Source of the DNA: an uncultured Rhodoluna sp.
Lineage (GTDB): Bacteria; Actinomycetota; Actinomycetes; Actinomycetales; Microbacteriaceae
Length of the DNA stretch: 17,320 nucleotides
NCBI GenBank assembly: GCA_937898095.1
Contig: CALDKR010000215.1
Span: forward strand, 1-17,320
Direction: 5' to 3'
Part shown: piece by piece, positions 1 through 7,144 of the stretch
How the letters are laid out: each line of letters begins with the position of its first letter
Position numbering within the stretch: the first letter of the stretch is position 1
The notes under the pieces: model-generated
Seen by the model: only the letters and a program-made list of their open reading frames with translations
The model's database searches: none
Told to the model about the DNA's origin: nothing
Translations under genes and position numbers: made by a program

Positions 1-138
1 TTTGGCCACATCGCGCTCGCTCATGTCTTCAATGGCTGCACGTTGCAGCTCGCGGCGCCTCGTGCGATGACGACGGAACCGAATTCGCCACCTGTCACAT
101 TCATCAGCAAGACTGGGGAATCCCGGTGCGAATTTCAT
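1..138 (-). CDS. Possible N-terminal part of an unrecognised arginine-rich protein, running off the left edge
   Basis: An open leftward frame runs from an in-frame stop at 196-198 to the window edge. The first ATG is at 136-138 and a second in-frame ATG lies at 22-24. The translation begins MKFAPGFPSL and has a basic stretch (residues about 16-29, many Arg) followed by a helix-like ELQRAAIEDMSERDVAK. I do not recognise a family. No strong Shine-Dalgarno sequence precedes either ATG. Two rightward frames are also open over most of 1-190, so the coding strand is not settled. The gene would be divergent from the oxygenase gene at 278. Coding potential is judged only from plausible composition. 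Confidence 0.28.
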   Translation of the reverse strand, partial: MKFAPGFPSLADECDRWRIRFRRHRTRRRELQRAAIEDMSERDVAK

Positions 139-277
139 CTTCTGGCACAAGGGTTGTTCAGTTGGTTTTGTCTGGTGCAGTCTCTGAGTAGAAATTCATA
201 AATTTCCGCGAACTCGGGAATTCAGATTGGTGGCTTCGGTTTCACCTAACGGAACCGAAAGTGATGCGTGAGATTCG
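139..277. other. Intergenic region upstream of the oxygenase gene
   Basis: No convincing gene is present here. The stretch holds an AT-rich patch around 190-206 that could carry a promoter. Just before the oxygenase start is an inverted repeat, listed separately. The 11-mer ACGGAACCGAA at 249-259 also occurs at 73-83. Confidence 0.5.
235..259. promoter_or_regulatory. Inverted repeat upstream of the MpaB-family gene, possible operator
   Basis: TTCGGTT (235-241) and AACCGAA (253-259) form a perfect 7-bp inverted repeat with an 11-nt spacer, 18 bases before the start codon at 278. No T-run follows, so a terminator is unlikely. Local control of the oxygenase gene is an inference from position only. 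Confidence 0.3.
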
Positions 278-1198
278 ATGACCCGAAAAACCAACACTCG
301 CTTTCAAGAGGCACTATCTAAGCGTTTTCGCTCATTTTTGTCACAAGACCCCGATGGCATTCCGCCTTGGCTGCCGATTGTCGCAGACGGCGACGAGCCC
401 GGCCTATTTCTGCCCACCGATGCGCCGTGGGTGGTTCACGCTGATTTCGGCACTCTAGTTGGGGGCATCCGTGCACTTCTAATGCAGGCGCTGCATCCGG
501 GTTCGCTAACCGGAGTGGCTCAGCATTCGCGCTATGAGCAAGATCCGCTTGGTCGACTAGCGGGAACAATTCGTTGGCTAACTGTCACCACATTTGGTTC
601 GACTGAGGCAATCAAAAACGAAGCTTCGAGGGTCAATCGACTGCACGAGCGTGTCACCGGCGAATATCAAAAAGCCACTGGCGACAAAGTGGCCTATCGT
701 GCCGCCGACACAGATTTGCTTCTCTGGGTGCACATCGCATTTATGGATTCATTCCTTCGTGCTCATCAGAAATATTCAGCAACCCCGATTCCGGGTGGTG
801 CAGACTCTTATGTTTCACTCTGGTCGCGTTCGGTCGAACCTTTGGGTCTGACCTCAGCGCCGATGAGCGAGGCCGAACTCGAGGCGGCAATTGATGAATT
901 CGACAGCCAATTAGTGGTCAACGAACACACTCGTCAGGTGATTCAGTTCATTCAGTTTCCGCCGTTGCCTCCGGTGGCGAGAGTCATCTATCGTTTGCTC
1001 TTCGCCGCAGCCGTCAATTCACTTGATCACAATTATCGCGAACGGCTAGCGCTCAAAACCGCACCTGAATGGCTAGTCACTCCTGTGACCAGATTCGCTC
1101 TCAAAGCCATGAGGCTAGCCATTGGCCCAGAGTCACCGATTGAAGACGCCGCCAAGGCCCGACTAATCAGAATCGGTGCCTGGCAGCCCTCAACCTAG
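278..1198 (+). CDS. MpaB-family (DUF2236) oxygenase-like protein
   Basis: This 306-residue protein resembles the DUF2236 / MpaB family, relatives of latex-clearing rubber oxygenase and fungal MpaB. These are mostly alpha-helical proteins that bind haem b in the studied members. Family marks seen are WVVHADFGTLVGGIRALLMQALHPGS (about residues 51-75 in two blocks, with His73), the HSRYEQDPLGR segment, the HERVTG segment and the LLLWVHIAFMDSFL helix, which carries a candidate haem-ligand His. The substrate cannot be predicted. ATG at 278 has only a weak purine stretch (GTGAG) upstream; an ATG at 264 is out of frame and soon stops. The gene is monocistronic. Its TAG stop lies in a CTAG tetramer shared with the stop of the convergent surface-protein gene, and no terminator separates the two. 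Confidence 0.85.
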   Translation: MTRKTNTRFQEALSKRFRSFLSQDPDGIPPWLPIVADGDEPGLFLPTDAPWVVHADFGTLVGGIRALLMQALHPGSLTGVAQHSRYEQDPLGRLAGTIRWLTVTTFGSTEAIKNEASRVNRLHERVTGEYQKATGDKVAYRAADTDLLLWVHIAFMDSFLRAHQKYSATPIPGGADSYVSLWSRSVEPLGLTSAPMSEAELEAAIDEFDSQLVVNEHTRQVIQFIQFPPLPPVARVIYRLLFAAAVNSLDHNYRERLALKTAPEWLVTPVTRFALKAMRLAIGPESPIEDAAKARLIRIGAWQPST

Positions 1199-3066
1199 CG
1201 ACTAATCAAGACAATCTTGACTCTGCGGTTCTGCGCGCTTTCAATTGTCGACTGCACGGCGCTAACAGAAGCAACAGAGATCTTTCTGCCGGTCAAAATT
1301 CGCACCAGATCACAAGCGTTCAGTCCGCGTTGCTTAGAAAGCGCCGCATCGCCCTTGAGAACTGTCGGGCCCTCGGTGTATCCGGTGCAGAGAGCTTTCT
1401 TATATGTTTTGTGGGCATTGACGAACTTGGTGATTTTAGCTTTGGTGACGCTGGCCAAAATCGGTGATCCATCTGCGAAACCGGCAACAATCAGCGTTGC
1501 AGTCTTGCGAGGTTTTGGTGCGGGCGCCACAACGACTGGCTCAATTGTTGGTTCTGGCGTTGCGGTTGGTGTCGGCGTTGGGGTTGGCGAGCTCGAAGAG
1601 CCGCCACCAGAGTTGTTATTTGAAGGCAATGGATACCACTGAGCGTGAATGGTCAGGTTGGCTGGTGTTTGCGGCGTGTAGGTGATTCCTAAGTAGTTTC
1701 CGCCAACGGCAGCTGTGTACCAACCTGTAAACGTATAACCAGCCCTAGTTGGAGCAGCTGGCAAGGTGATGCTTGTTGTGTAAACGATGCCAGCAACGGA
1801 ACTGCCACCGTGTGTGTCAAATGAAGCTGTGTATGTCAGTTGAGTCCAGTGGGCATAGAACTGCTGGTTCGCAAATGATGCTGGGGTGTAAGGAAACTGA
1901 ATCGCAGTGGTTCCGTTTGCAAGGAACCAGCCGTCGAATGAGTACCCGCTGCGAACCGAGTTGGTTAATGCGCGAACTGAAGTTGTCCAAAATTCTGTTG
2001 CAACTGCCGACCCGCCTGCTGAATCAAAGTTTGCCTCGTAGTCCAAAATGAATGGAACCGACAGTACAGCCTGAAAAATGTTGTCGTCGCCAGAGGCGTT
2101 TGTTGTATTCAGCGTGATTCTGTTTACGCCCTGCGCCAGAAATCCGTCCATGTTGTAGAGCTCATCATCTGCGGCTGTGCTGCTGATTGTTGCTGGGTTT
2201 GCAGTGCTGTCACCAACGCCACCAACCGTGAGCAGGCCAAGAAGTGAGTCGCCACAAGCGCTGGGGTTATTTATCGTGTCATCACAACCACCTGCAGATC
2301 CGCTTAGGTCGGTGAATGCGCTTTGCAAATTATTTTTTGCTTTTACTGTTGAGTACTGGGCGTTTACGTTATCGCCACCTTGGCTCCAGCCGATTCCTAG
2401 TGATAGCCAAGAGCCCGTAGGGGGCGTCGCGTTGAGTTCTGCAAACGACAGAACCATATTTTGCCCTGAAGAATTTGAGGTTCCGAAGTAGTAGATAACA
2501 CTCGCGTCATTTGTCATGTTTGGGTTGCTAAAGATGACTGTCAATGAAACGCCTGTTGAGAATGTCGGAGTGTGCGTCGAGATGTTGCCACTCGCGTCAT
2601 AGACCACGGGGATGTCGATTGTTCCCGCTGCTGCATTCGTGAGAGTTGAGTTCACGGCCGCAGTAACGTCTGCCAGGTAGTTTGTCCATTTACCAGCATG
2701 ATTACGAGTGCCCCAAGTTACGACCGACCCATTAACTGTGGTTGTTGGAGCTGCTGAAATAGCATTTCCATTATCTCCACTTGCCGAAGACAAAAATGCT
2801 CGGGTCACCGATGCCCCTGCGTCTAGCTTTTGAACTTGAAAGTTGCCTGAGCTTTGAGCTGGCGTAGTCCCATATTTTGAAAATCCATCGGTCGATGCTT
2901 GGTATTTTCCTACGTAGCGCTCGATCTCTTTAAGACCGTATCCATCCCAGTTAGCAGGCAAGGCCGGGGATGCGCTCGCCGGAGCGGCGCTAACGCCAAC
3001 CAGGGTCGCGAGACCGAGAGCAATGCTCAAAACGATGCTGATGATTCTGCGAATTTCGACCGACAT
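1195..3066 (-). CDS. Secreted surface protein with two InlB-type repeats and an OmpA-like C-terminal domain
   Basis: The 623-residue product starts with a clear signal peptide (RR at 6-7, hydrophobic 8-26, likely cleavage after ...PASA at about 32). Residues about 33-335 form an exported beta-rich domain of unknown role; phrases such as DVTAAVNSTL, STGVSLTVIFSNP and TNASGDDNIFQAVL resemble beta-sandwich domains of bacterial surface proteins. Two InlB/Listeria-Bacteroides-type repeats follow (343-407 and 412-477), each with FD..GGS, GY.F.GW and a closing .HW or .QW. After a Ser/Gly/Pro-Thr linker (482-525) comes an OmpA-like domain (about 528-623) with ALSKQRGLNACDLV and QNRRVKIVL, which may bind peptidoglycan. 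No LPXTG motif or C-terminal membrane helix is seen. The start is supported by AAGGGG at 3072-3077. The gene lies downstream of the two-component operon and has its own predicted operator and -10 box. Confidence 0.85.
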   Translation of the reverse strand: MSVEIRRIISIVLSIALGLATLVGVSAAPASASPALPANWDGYGLKEIERYVGKYQASTDGFSKYGTTPAQSSGNFQVQKLDAGASVTRAFLSSASGDNGNAISAAPTTTVNGSVVTWGTRNHAGKWTNYLADVTAAVNSTLTNAAAGTIDIPVVYDASGNISTHTPTFSTGVSLTVIFSNPNMTNDASVIYYFGTSNSSGQNMVLSFAELNATPPTGSWLSLGIGWSQGGDNVNAQYSTVKAKNNLQSAFTDLSGSAGGCDDTINNPSACGDSLLGLLTVGGVGDSTANPATISSTAADDELYNMDGFLAQGVNRITLNTTNASGDDNIFQAVLSVPFILDYEANFDSAGGSAVATEFWTTSVRALTNSVRSGYSFDGWFLANGTTAIQFPYTPASFANQQFYAHWTQLTYTASFDTHGGSSVAGIVYTTSITLPAAPTRAGYTFTGWYTAAVGGNYLGITYTPQTPANLTIHAQWYPLPSNNNSGGGSSSSPTPTPTPTATPEPTIEPVVVAPAPKPRKTATLIVAGFADGSPILASVTKAKITKFVNAHKTYKKALCTGYTEGPTVLKGDAALSKQRGLNACDLVRILTGRKISVASVSAVQSTIESAQNRRVKIVLISR

Positions 3067-3116
3067 GACTGCCCCTTGAATCTCAAGATTTCATGAGGCA
3101 ACCCGCCTCGGGCATC

Positions 3117-3122
3117 ACTCTA
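3117..3122 (-). promoter_or_regulatory. Candidate -10 box of the surface-protein gene
   Basis: On the minus strand this reads TAGAGT (TANNNT). A start near 3110 would give a leader of about 44 nt including the AAGGGG ribosome binding site. No good TTGACA-like -35 is present at the usual distance, consistent with an activator-dependent promoter. Confidence 0.4.
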
Positions 3123-3149
3123 TTTGTGGCTAATCGCGAAGAATTAGCG

Positions 3150-3169
3150 ATGTTCACGCCTGTGAACAT
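3150..3169. promoter_or_regulatory. Perfect palindromic operator, likely activator site for the surface-protein gene
   Basis: ATGTTCACGCCTGTGAACAT is a perfect inverted repeat with 8-bp arms and a 4-bp spacer. There is no T-run on either side, so it looks like a protein-binding site and not a terminator. Its centre (3159.5) is 37.5 bp upstream of the first base of the leftward -10 candidate TAGAGT (3122-3117), near position -50 of the predicted transcript, a typical activator position. A related site with the same spacing precedes the response-regulator gene. That the neighbouring LuxR-type regulator binds it is an inference. Confidence 0.6.
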
Positions 3170-3186
3170 GCAGTTGTGACGAATTG

Positions 3187-4959
3187 CTAACGCGGCGTGA
3201 ATTCTGAATTTCGCATCACTTCGGCGGTCAAAAGTGTTCCATTCTGAACTCGCTCGCGACTCCACTCAAGACAGATCTGATCAAGCATCGCCGACCCCAA
3301 TCCTGGTTGCGCACTAATTGCGATTCCGCCACCATCGTCGAGAACATCTAGTCGAATTTTGATCGGCGAAAGCTCGCTAATTGAAACAATCACATGTTTG
3401 GCCATGCCGTGTCGAATCGCGTTGCTGACGCCTTCGCTGGCAATTTCGATTAGGCAGGTGGTGGTGTCTGTGTCTGATTCGAGTGATTTCAAAAGGTCAG
3501 AATCAACATGCCAGTCAACCTCGCAAGACCGAGACCAAACATTCGCGATGCTTGTCAGTGCTGCGTCGAGTTGAGGCTTCATCGACTCATTAGATTCAAG
3601 CGACGCAACTGCCTCTTCGATTCGGTGGGCTATCACAGCTCGTTCGGGGTCGGTCAAATCATCTTTAGCCAGAGACATCGCCGACGAAATCAATGCCGAC
3701 TGAATTGGACCGTGCAAAACCCAAGCGGCATTTCGTCGAATCAGCCAAATCTGCCGACGAAGTTGACTGATTAGTTGCGAAAGTTTCTCATTCTGTTCTT
3801 TGAGTTCACGCTCAACGGCAGCCCTTGACTGACTCATGAACGACAAGCGAGCCAAAATAATTGCTCCGCCGATTGCAAAACTGGCCTGAACAAAAAGAGT
3901 CTGGTCAGCGGCTCCGAAGCCACGAATTGCAAAAACTGAAATCAAAAAAGCAATCGCATAAATTGCTGAAACCAAACTCAAGCCAACACCGGCAGAGACT
4001 TGGTCAAATCGCTTTGGCCAAACCAGGCGAGTGGTTATTGCGATGACCCAGGCAACCAGGCTTAGCATCGCGAAGCTAGCAAAGTTGCTGTCTTCGCCTA
4101 GGGCCGGCGAGATGCTAATCGCGACAAACAACAGGGTTGCAATTGTGCGACTTGGCCTCAGCGCTCGGCGAATCGAAAATCGAGTTTGCGGCTTCAGGGT
4201 TTCGAAAGGCCGGCCGGCAATGCTGTCTAATTGCTCGATGATTGTGTCGGTTGATTCACTTAGTCGATCGCAAATCGGCCGCACGACATTTGAAACCGTG
4301 GTCACCAAGTCATTTGAGATCTCGGGAGCGCGAGAGCCTTTATCTGGATTTAATTTCTCTAGAACCCTGCGAATTGCAGGGTATAGTTCGGTTTCAAGCT
4401 GGCGGATTAAATCACGTTGGGCCTGCAGCACCTTTTCGTCATATGAGGCGCCTAGCCAAATTAGTTTTTGGCGATCAATCAATAGTGAACTCTGCAGACG
4501 CTGAGCATCGCGTCGTCGACTGGCGGTGAAGTTGGCGAAAACCAAGAGCACAGCTGTCGAAAAAATAGAGATTAGAACTCGATTCGCCGGAGGGGCAATG
4601 CCAAGTGCTTGACAGGCTATGTCGAGGGTCACATTTCTGATTAATCCAGCCACTGCGTATGCACCGACAACGATCGCACTTGCGGCTGGCAGCGCGATTA
4701 TTCTCGAAATTTGAGTTCGCGCGAGCAAAAGCCAGCCAACTCCGGCGAGCATCGAAATGGTTCCCGCAATTATCCAGGCGCTGGCAGGTTCATCAGAGCG
4801 AGCAAGATCAACCACCATGGTGACCCAAATCGATGCAACAGCAAAAAGCCCAATCACATAGCCATCAAAAGCACTCGAGTTTGGCAACTTTTTCCACAAC
4901 GCGCTAAAAATATCCCGCAGACCTGCCAGTCGCCTAGCTGAGTTGGTCATTTTGCCCAC
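3187..4959 (-). CDS. Membrane-bound sensor histidine kinase (NarL/HisKA_3-like class)
   Basis: This kinase would autophosphorylate on a histidine and pass the phosphate to the regulator encoded just upstream. Seen in the 590 residues: four membrane helices (about 33-52, 61-79, 88-107, 127-145), a roughly 120-residue cytosolic helical stretch, then a second block of about four helices (roughly 270-375), a coiled-coil-like linker (RELKEQNEKLSQLISQL), and the dimerisation helix with WVLHGPIQSAL, where His416 is the likely phospho-site. The HATPase domain has EGVSNAIRHG (Asn513), DDGGGI and GLGSAML. The acidic residue usual after the phospho-His is replaced by Gly. The start is GTG at 4959, overlapping the regulator by 26 bp; an in-frame ATG at 4950 is equally possible, since GGGTGGG lies just before it. 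The signal sensed is unknown. Confidence 0.87.
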   Translation of the reverse strand: MGKMTNSARRLAGLRDIFSALWKKLPNSSAFDGYVIGLFAVASIWVTMVVDLARSDEPASAWIIAGTISMLAGVGWLLLARTQISRIIALPAASAIVVGAYAVAGLIRNVTLDIACQALGIAPPANRVLISIFSTAVLLVFANFTASRRRDAQRLQSSLLIDRQKLIWLGASYDEKVLQAQRDLIRQLETELYPAIRRVLEKLNPDKGSRAPEISNDLVTTVSNVVRPICDRLSESTDTIIEQLDSIAGRPFETLKPQTRFSIRRALRPSRTIATLLFVAISISPALGEDSNFASFAMLSLVAWVIAITTRLVWPKRFDQVSAGVGLSLVSAIYAIAFLISVFAIRGFGAADQTLFVQASFAIGGAIILARLSFMSQSRAAVERELKEQNEKLSQLISQLRRQIWLIRRNAAWVLHGPIQSALISSAMSLAKDDLTDPERAVIAHRIEEAVASLESNESMKPQLDAALTSIANVWSRSCEVDWHVDSDLLKSLESDTDTTTCLIEIASEGVSNAIRHGMAKHVIVSISELSPIKIRLDVLDDGGGIAISAQPGLGSAMLDQICLEWSRERVQNGTLLTAEVMRNSEFTPR

Positions 4960-5617
4960 CCGCCACCGGGATTCCGGCGGCCAACATATATGCCCTAGCC
5001 GCTACAACTCGGCCGGCCCCCTCGGCTTCTTCATCGGCGCCAATCGCGACCATGGCGCGTGAAATTAATCCATAAACCGCACGGATGCTGGTGTGGCGCG
5101 CGGTTGCGATTTGTTGATTGGTTAGCCCTAAAGCAATCATGCGCAAAACTTCGATTTGATTCTGCGAAAGCTGGGCTAGTGGGCGAGTGGGATCTATGTC
5201 ATCTCGAGGCATGGCGCTAACCTCGCCGTGCAAAACTGACTCAAGCGCCTGAATCAGACTGTGGCCATCGACCAATTTGTTTTTGTTCAAATATGCAATC
5301 TCGCTAGGCAGGCTCTGTGTGCTTCGGCCGCTAAAGCGCGAGTCAGGCAGGTGAGTCAAAAAAACTATGGCGATGCCAGGTGAGCTGAGTTGCAGTGAAT
5401 CGGCTAGGTCGAAACCGTTTGGGCCAATTCCGAGATCAACGTCTAAAACAACGGCGTCGGGGTCAAAGGCGGCACATATCGATTCGGCTTGTGAGGCGGA
5501 GCTCGCCGTTTGAACTTCAAAGCCAGCCTTAGACAAATGCTCGGCCAAAATCATTCGAGTCAGGTTGTCATCTTCGACGATGACCACGCGTCGAGCGATA
5601 GCTGGCAATTCAGGCAC
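4934..5617 (-). CDS. Two-component response regulator with LuxR/NarL-type DNA-binding domain
   Basis: The 227-residue protein has a receiver domain (about 10-130) with acidic pocket E15-D16-D17, phospho-acceptor Asp59 (VVLDVDLG), Thr88 (FLTHLPD) and Lys112 (YLNKNKL). A C-terminal LuxR-type helix-turn-helix (about 147-205) contains LSQNQIEVLRMIALGLTNQQIA. It is the first gene of an operon with the histidine kinase; their reading frames overlap. The start is GTG at 5617. There is no Shine-Dalgarno sequence, but TAAATT sits six bases upstream, so the mRNA is probably leaderless. A motif shared with the surface-protein promoter lies 37.5 bp upstream of that -10 box, suggesting autoregulation. Targets beyond these are unknown. 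Confidence 0.9.
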   Translation of the reverse strand: MPELPAIARRVVIVEDDNLTRMILAEHLSKAGFEVQTASSASQAESICAAFDPDAVVLDVDLGIGPNGFDLADSLQLSSPGIAIVFLTHLPDSRFSGRSTQSLPSEIAYLNKNKLVDGHSLIQALESVLHGEVSAMPRDDIDPTRPLAQLSQNQIEVLRMIALGLTNQQIATARHTSIRAVYGLISRAMVAIGADEEAEGAGRVVAARAYMLAAGIPVAGGQNDQLS

Positions 5618-5623
5618 AGTTTC

Positions 5624-5629
5624 AATTTA
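5624..5629 (-). promoter_or_regulatory. Candidate -10 box of the response-regulator operon
   Basis: On the minus strand this is TAAATT, followed by six bases and then the GTG start at 5617. That spacing puts the transcript start at or next to the start codon, meaning leaderless translation, which is common in actinobacteria. Confidence 0.45.
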
Positions 5630-5656
5630 GACCCAACTTCATTTTGCGAACTGTCG

Positions 5657-5676
5657 GCATTCAGCAATGTGAACAT
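5657..5676. promoter_or_regulatory. Second copy of the operator, between the response regulator and ktrB
   Basis: Read leftward, this is ATGTTCACATTGCTGAATGC. The first nine bases are identical to the perfect site at 3150-3169, and the TGAA of the other half is kept at the same spacing (TTCA-N6-TGAA), 13 of 20 bases in all. Its centre (5666.5) is 37.5 bp from the first base of the regulator's -10 candidate, the same distance as at the other promoter. On the plus strand the TGAACA inside it could serve as a -35 for ktrB. Confidence 0.5.
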
Positions 5677-5698
5677 TCAGCGCTCACGCAGCTAGCAT
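5670..5698 (+). promoter_or_regulatory. Candidate promoter for ktrB-ktrA
   Basis: TGAACA (5670-5675) and TAGCAT (5693-5698) are 17 bp apart and each matches the consensus at four of six bases. The start would lie about 40 nt before the ktrB start codon. This -35 falls inside the predicted regulator-binding site, so binding there could also affect ktrB. Weak evidence. Confidence 0.3.
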
Positions 5699-5743
5699 TA
5701 AGCGGGTTGCCTCAAACAGCGGGCAATCCAAACAAGGGCAAAC

Positions 5744-7144
5744 GTGAGCAATTTCGAGACCGTCAGAGGTTCAATAAAGAGCCAGCTGTTTAATCCGGCT
5801 CGCGTGGTCATTTTTGCGTTTGCAATGATCATCATCGCCGGCACTGTCTTGTTGACCTTGCCCATTTCTAAAACATCCGCAACCTATGGCAATCCGCTAG
5901 ACGCACTCTTCACAGCAGTTTCAGCCACCTGCGTAACCGGCCTTTCAACCGTTGACCCTGCAACTTTCTGGACGCCCTTCGGGCACCTTGTTATTTTGGC
6001 GATGATCAAGCTCGGCGGCTTCGGTGTCATGACGTTCACATCGCTAATTGCATTGGTGCTAGCCCGCAAGCTCAGTCTCAGAACGCGCTTGACAACAACA
6101 TCAGAGTCAAGTGCGCTTGGTGCCGGTGATGCCCGCAAGCTGGTTATCCGGGTTTTTATTTTGAGCGCCCTAATCGAAACAACCATGGCTTGGGTTCTGG
6201 CTTTTAGATTTAATTTGACATATGGCTATTCGTGGCCTGATGCAATTTGGCACGGATATTTTCACGCAATCTCCTCATTCAACAACGCTGGTTTTGCGCT
6301 CTATTCAGACAGCTTGATTAGCTTCAACAGAGACCCGCTGGTCATTTTGACCATCGATGCGCTGATTATTCTGGGTGGCGTTGGTTTTCCGGTTTTGTTT
6401 GAGCTGATTCGTCGAGTTGCCCGCCGCGCCAAAAACCGTCAGGTGGCCGGCATCATTGAGTCTTCAGTGCACTGGTCGCTAACTCTCAAGATTGTGCTTT
6501 GGGGCACTGCAATTCTGCTCGTTGGAGGAACGCTGACGCTCGGTGCGCTCGAGTGGAACAATTCGGCGACCTTGGGCCCGATGGATTTTTGGACAAAAGT
6601 CTTGAACGCGTTCAACCTGGCAGTGCAACCTCGAACCGCGGGCTTCAATGCAATAGATGTCTCTAAGATGCACGATGCTTCATGGCTGGTCACTGACATC
6701 TTGATGTTCATCGGAGGCGGCAGTGCCGGAACAGCCGGTGGTCTGAAAATCACAACAATCGCAATCTTGTTCTTTATCGTCTGGACCGAAGTTCGAGGTC
6801 AGGGTGCGGTGAATGTTGGCAACCGCAGACTTTCACGATCGATTCATCGTCAGGCTTTGGCCATTGTGGCGCTTGCGAGTGCTGCCGTGACCACGGCGAT
6901 AATCGCGCTGCAGGTGCTCACCGATTTCAGCACCGATCAGATTATTTTTGAGGTGATTTCTGCCTTCGCGACAGTGGGTTTGAGCACCGGAATAACCAGC
7001 CAGCTTCCGGCCGCTGGCCAGTTGATTTTGATTGCACTGATGTTTATCGGCCGCATCGGCCCAACCGCAGTGGCATCAGCACTTGCAGTTCGCCGTGTTA
7101 AATCGCACATTGAATTACCGAAAGAGAGGCCACTAATTGGCTAG
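5744..7144 (+). CDS. ktrB: KtrB/TrkH-type potassium channel subunit
   Basis: This is the integral-membrane ion-translocating subunit of a KtrAB potassium uptake system. The 466 residues contain the four-fold M1-P-M2 pattern of the Trk/Ktr/HKT superfamily. Pore-loop sequences are visible in order: CVTGLST (Gly66), NNAGFALYSD (Gly183), PRTAGFNAID (Gly300) and TVGLSTG (Gly412), giving the four selectivity-filter glycines. The GGGSAGTAGG loop (about 325-335) matches the flexible gate loop between repeats. The start is GTG at 5744 with AAGGG at 5734-5738. The stop overlaps the ktrA start by eight bases, indicating translational coupling. It is divergent from the two-component operon and may share its control site. 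Known Ktr systems are often sodium-dependent; that is not testable here. Confidence 0.93.
   Translation: MSNFETVRGSIKSQLFNPARVVIFAFAMIIIAGTVLLTLPISKTSATYGNPLDALFTAVSATCVTGLSTVDPATFWTPFGHLVILAMIKLGGFGVMTFTSLIALVLARKLSLRTRLTTTSESSALGAGDARKLVIRVFILSALIETTMAWVLAFRFNLTYGYSWPDAIWHGYFHAISSFNNAGFALYSDSLISFNRDPLVILTIDALIILGGVGFPVLFELIRRVARRAKNRQVAGIIESSVHWSLTLKIVLWGTAILLVGGTLTLGALEWNNSATLGPMDFWTKVLNAFNLAVQPRTAGFNAIDVSKMHDASWLVTDILMFIGGGSAGTAGGLKITTIAILFFIVWTEVRGQGAVNVGNRRLSRSIHRQALAIVALASAAVTTAIIALQVLTDFSTDQIIFEVISAFATVGLSTGITSQLPAAGQLILIALMFIGRIGPTAVASALAVRRVKSHIELPKERPLIG

Larger units (their letters stand above)
3067..3186. other. Intergenic regulatory region between the kinase gene and the surface-protein gene
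   Basis: This 120-bp gap contains, in the leftward direction of transcription, a perfect 20-bp palindromic site (3169-3150), a second inverted repeat GCTAAT-N8-ATTAGC (3148-3129), a TAGAGT -10 candidate (3122-3117) and a ribosome binding site (3077-3072). No T-run terminator for the kinase operon is visible, so read-through into the surface-protein gene is possible. Confidence 0.6.

Noticed and set aside
1..201. Rightward open frames over the left edge (for example one ending at the TAA at 199-201)
   Set aside because: Two rightward frames and one leftward frame are all open here and none of the rightward translations resembles a known family; the leftward frame looked slightly more natural.
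1217..2491. Several rightward open frames inside the surface-protein gene
   Set aside because: They are antisense shadows of a gene with clear signal peptide, repeats and linker; their translations are low-complexity mirror images of the Pro-Thr coding region.
3150..3169. Perfect palindrome as a rho-independent terminator of the kinase operon
   Set aside because: The stem is AT-balanced with no T-run on either side, and a motif with the same half-site occurs before the regulator gene; an operator fits better.
3359..4941. Rightward open frames across the kinase gene
   Set aside because: The minus-strand frame shows complete kinase motifs; the rightward translations have no family features.
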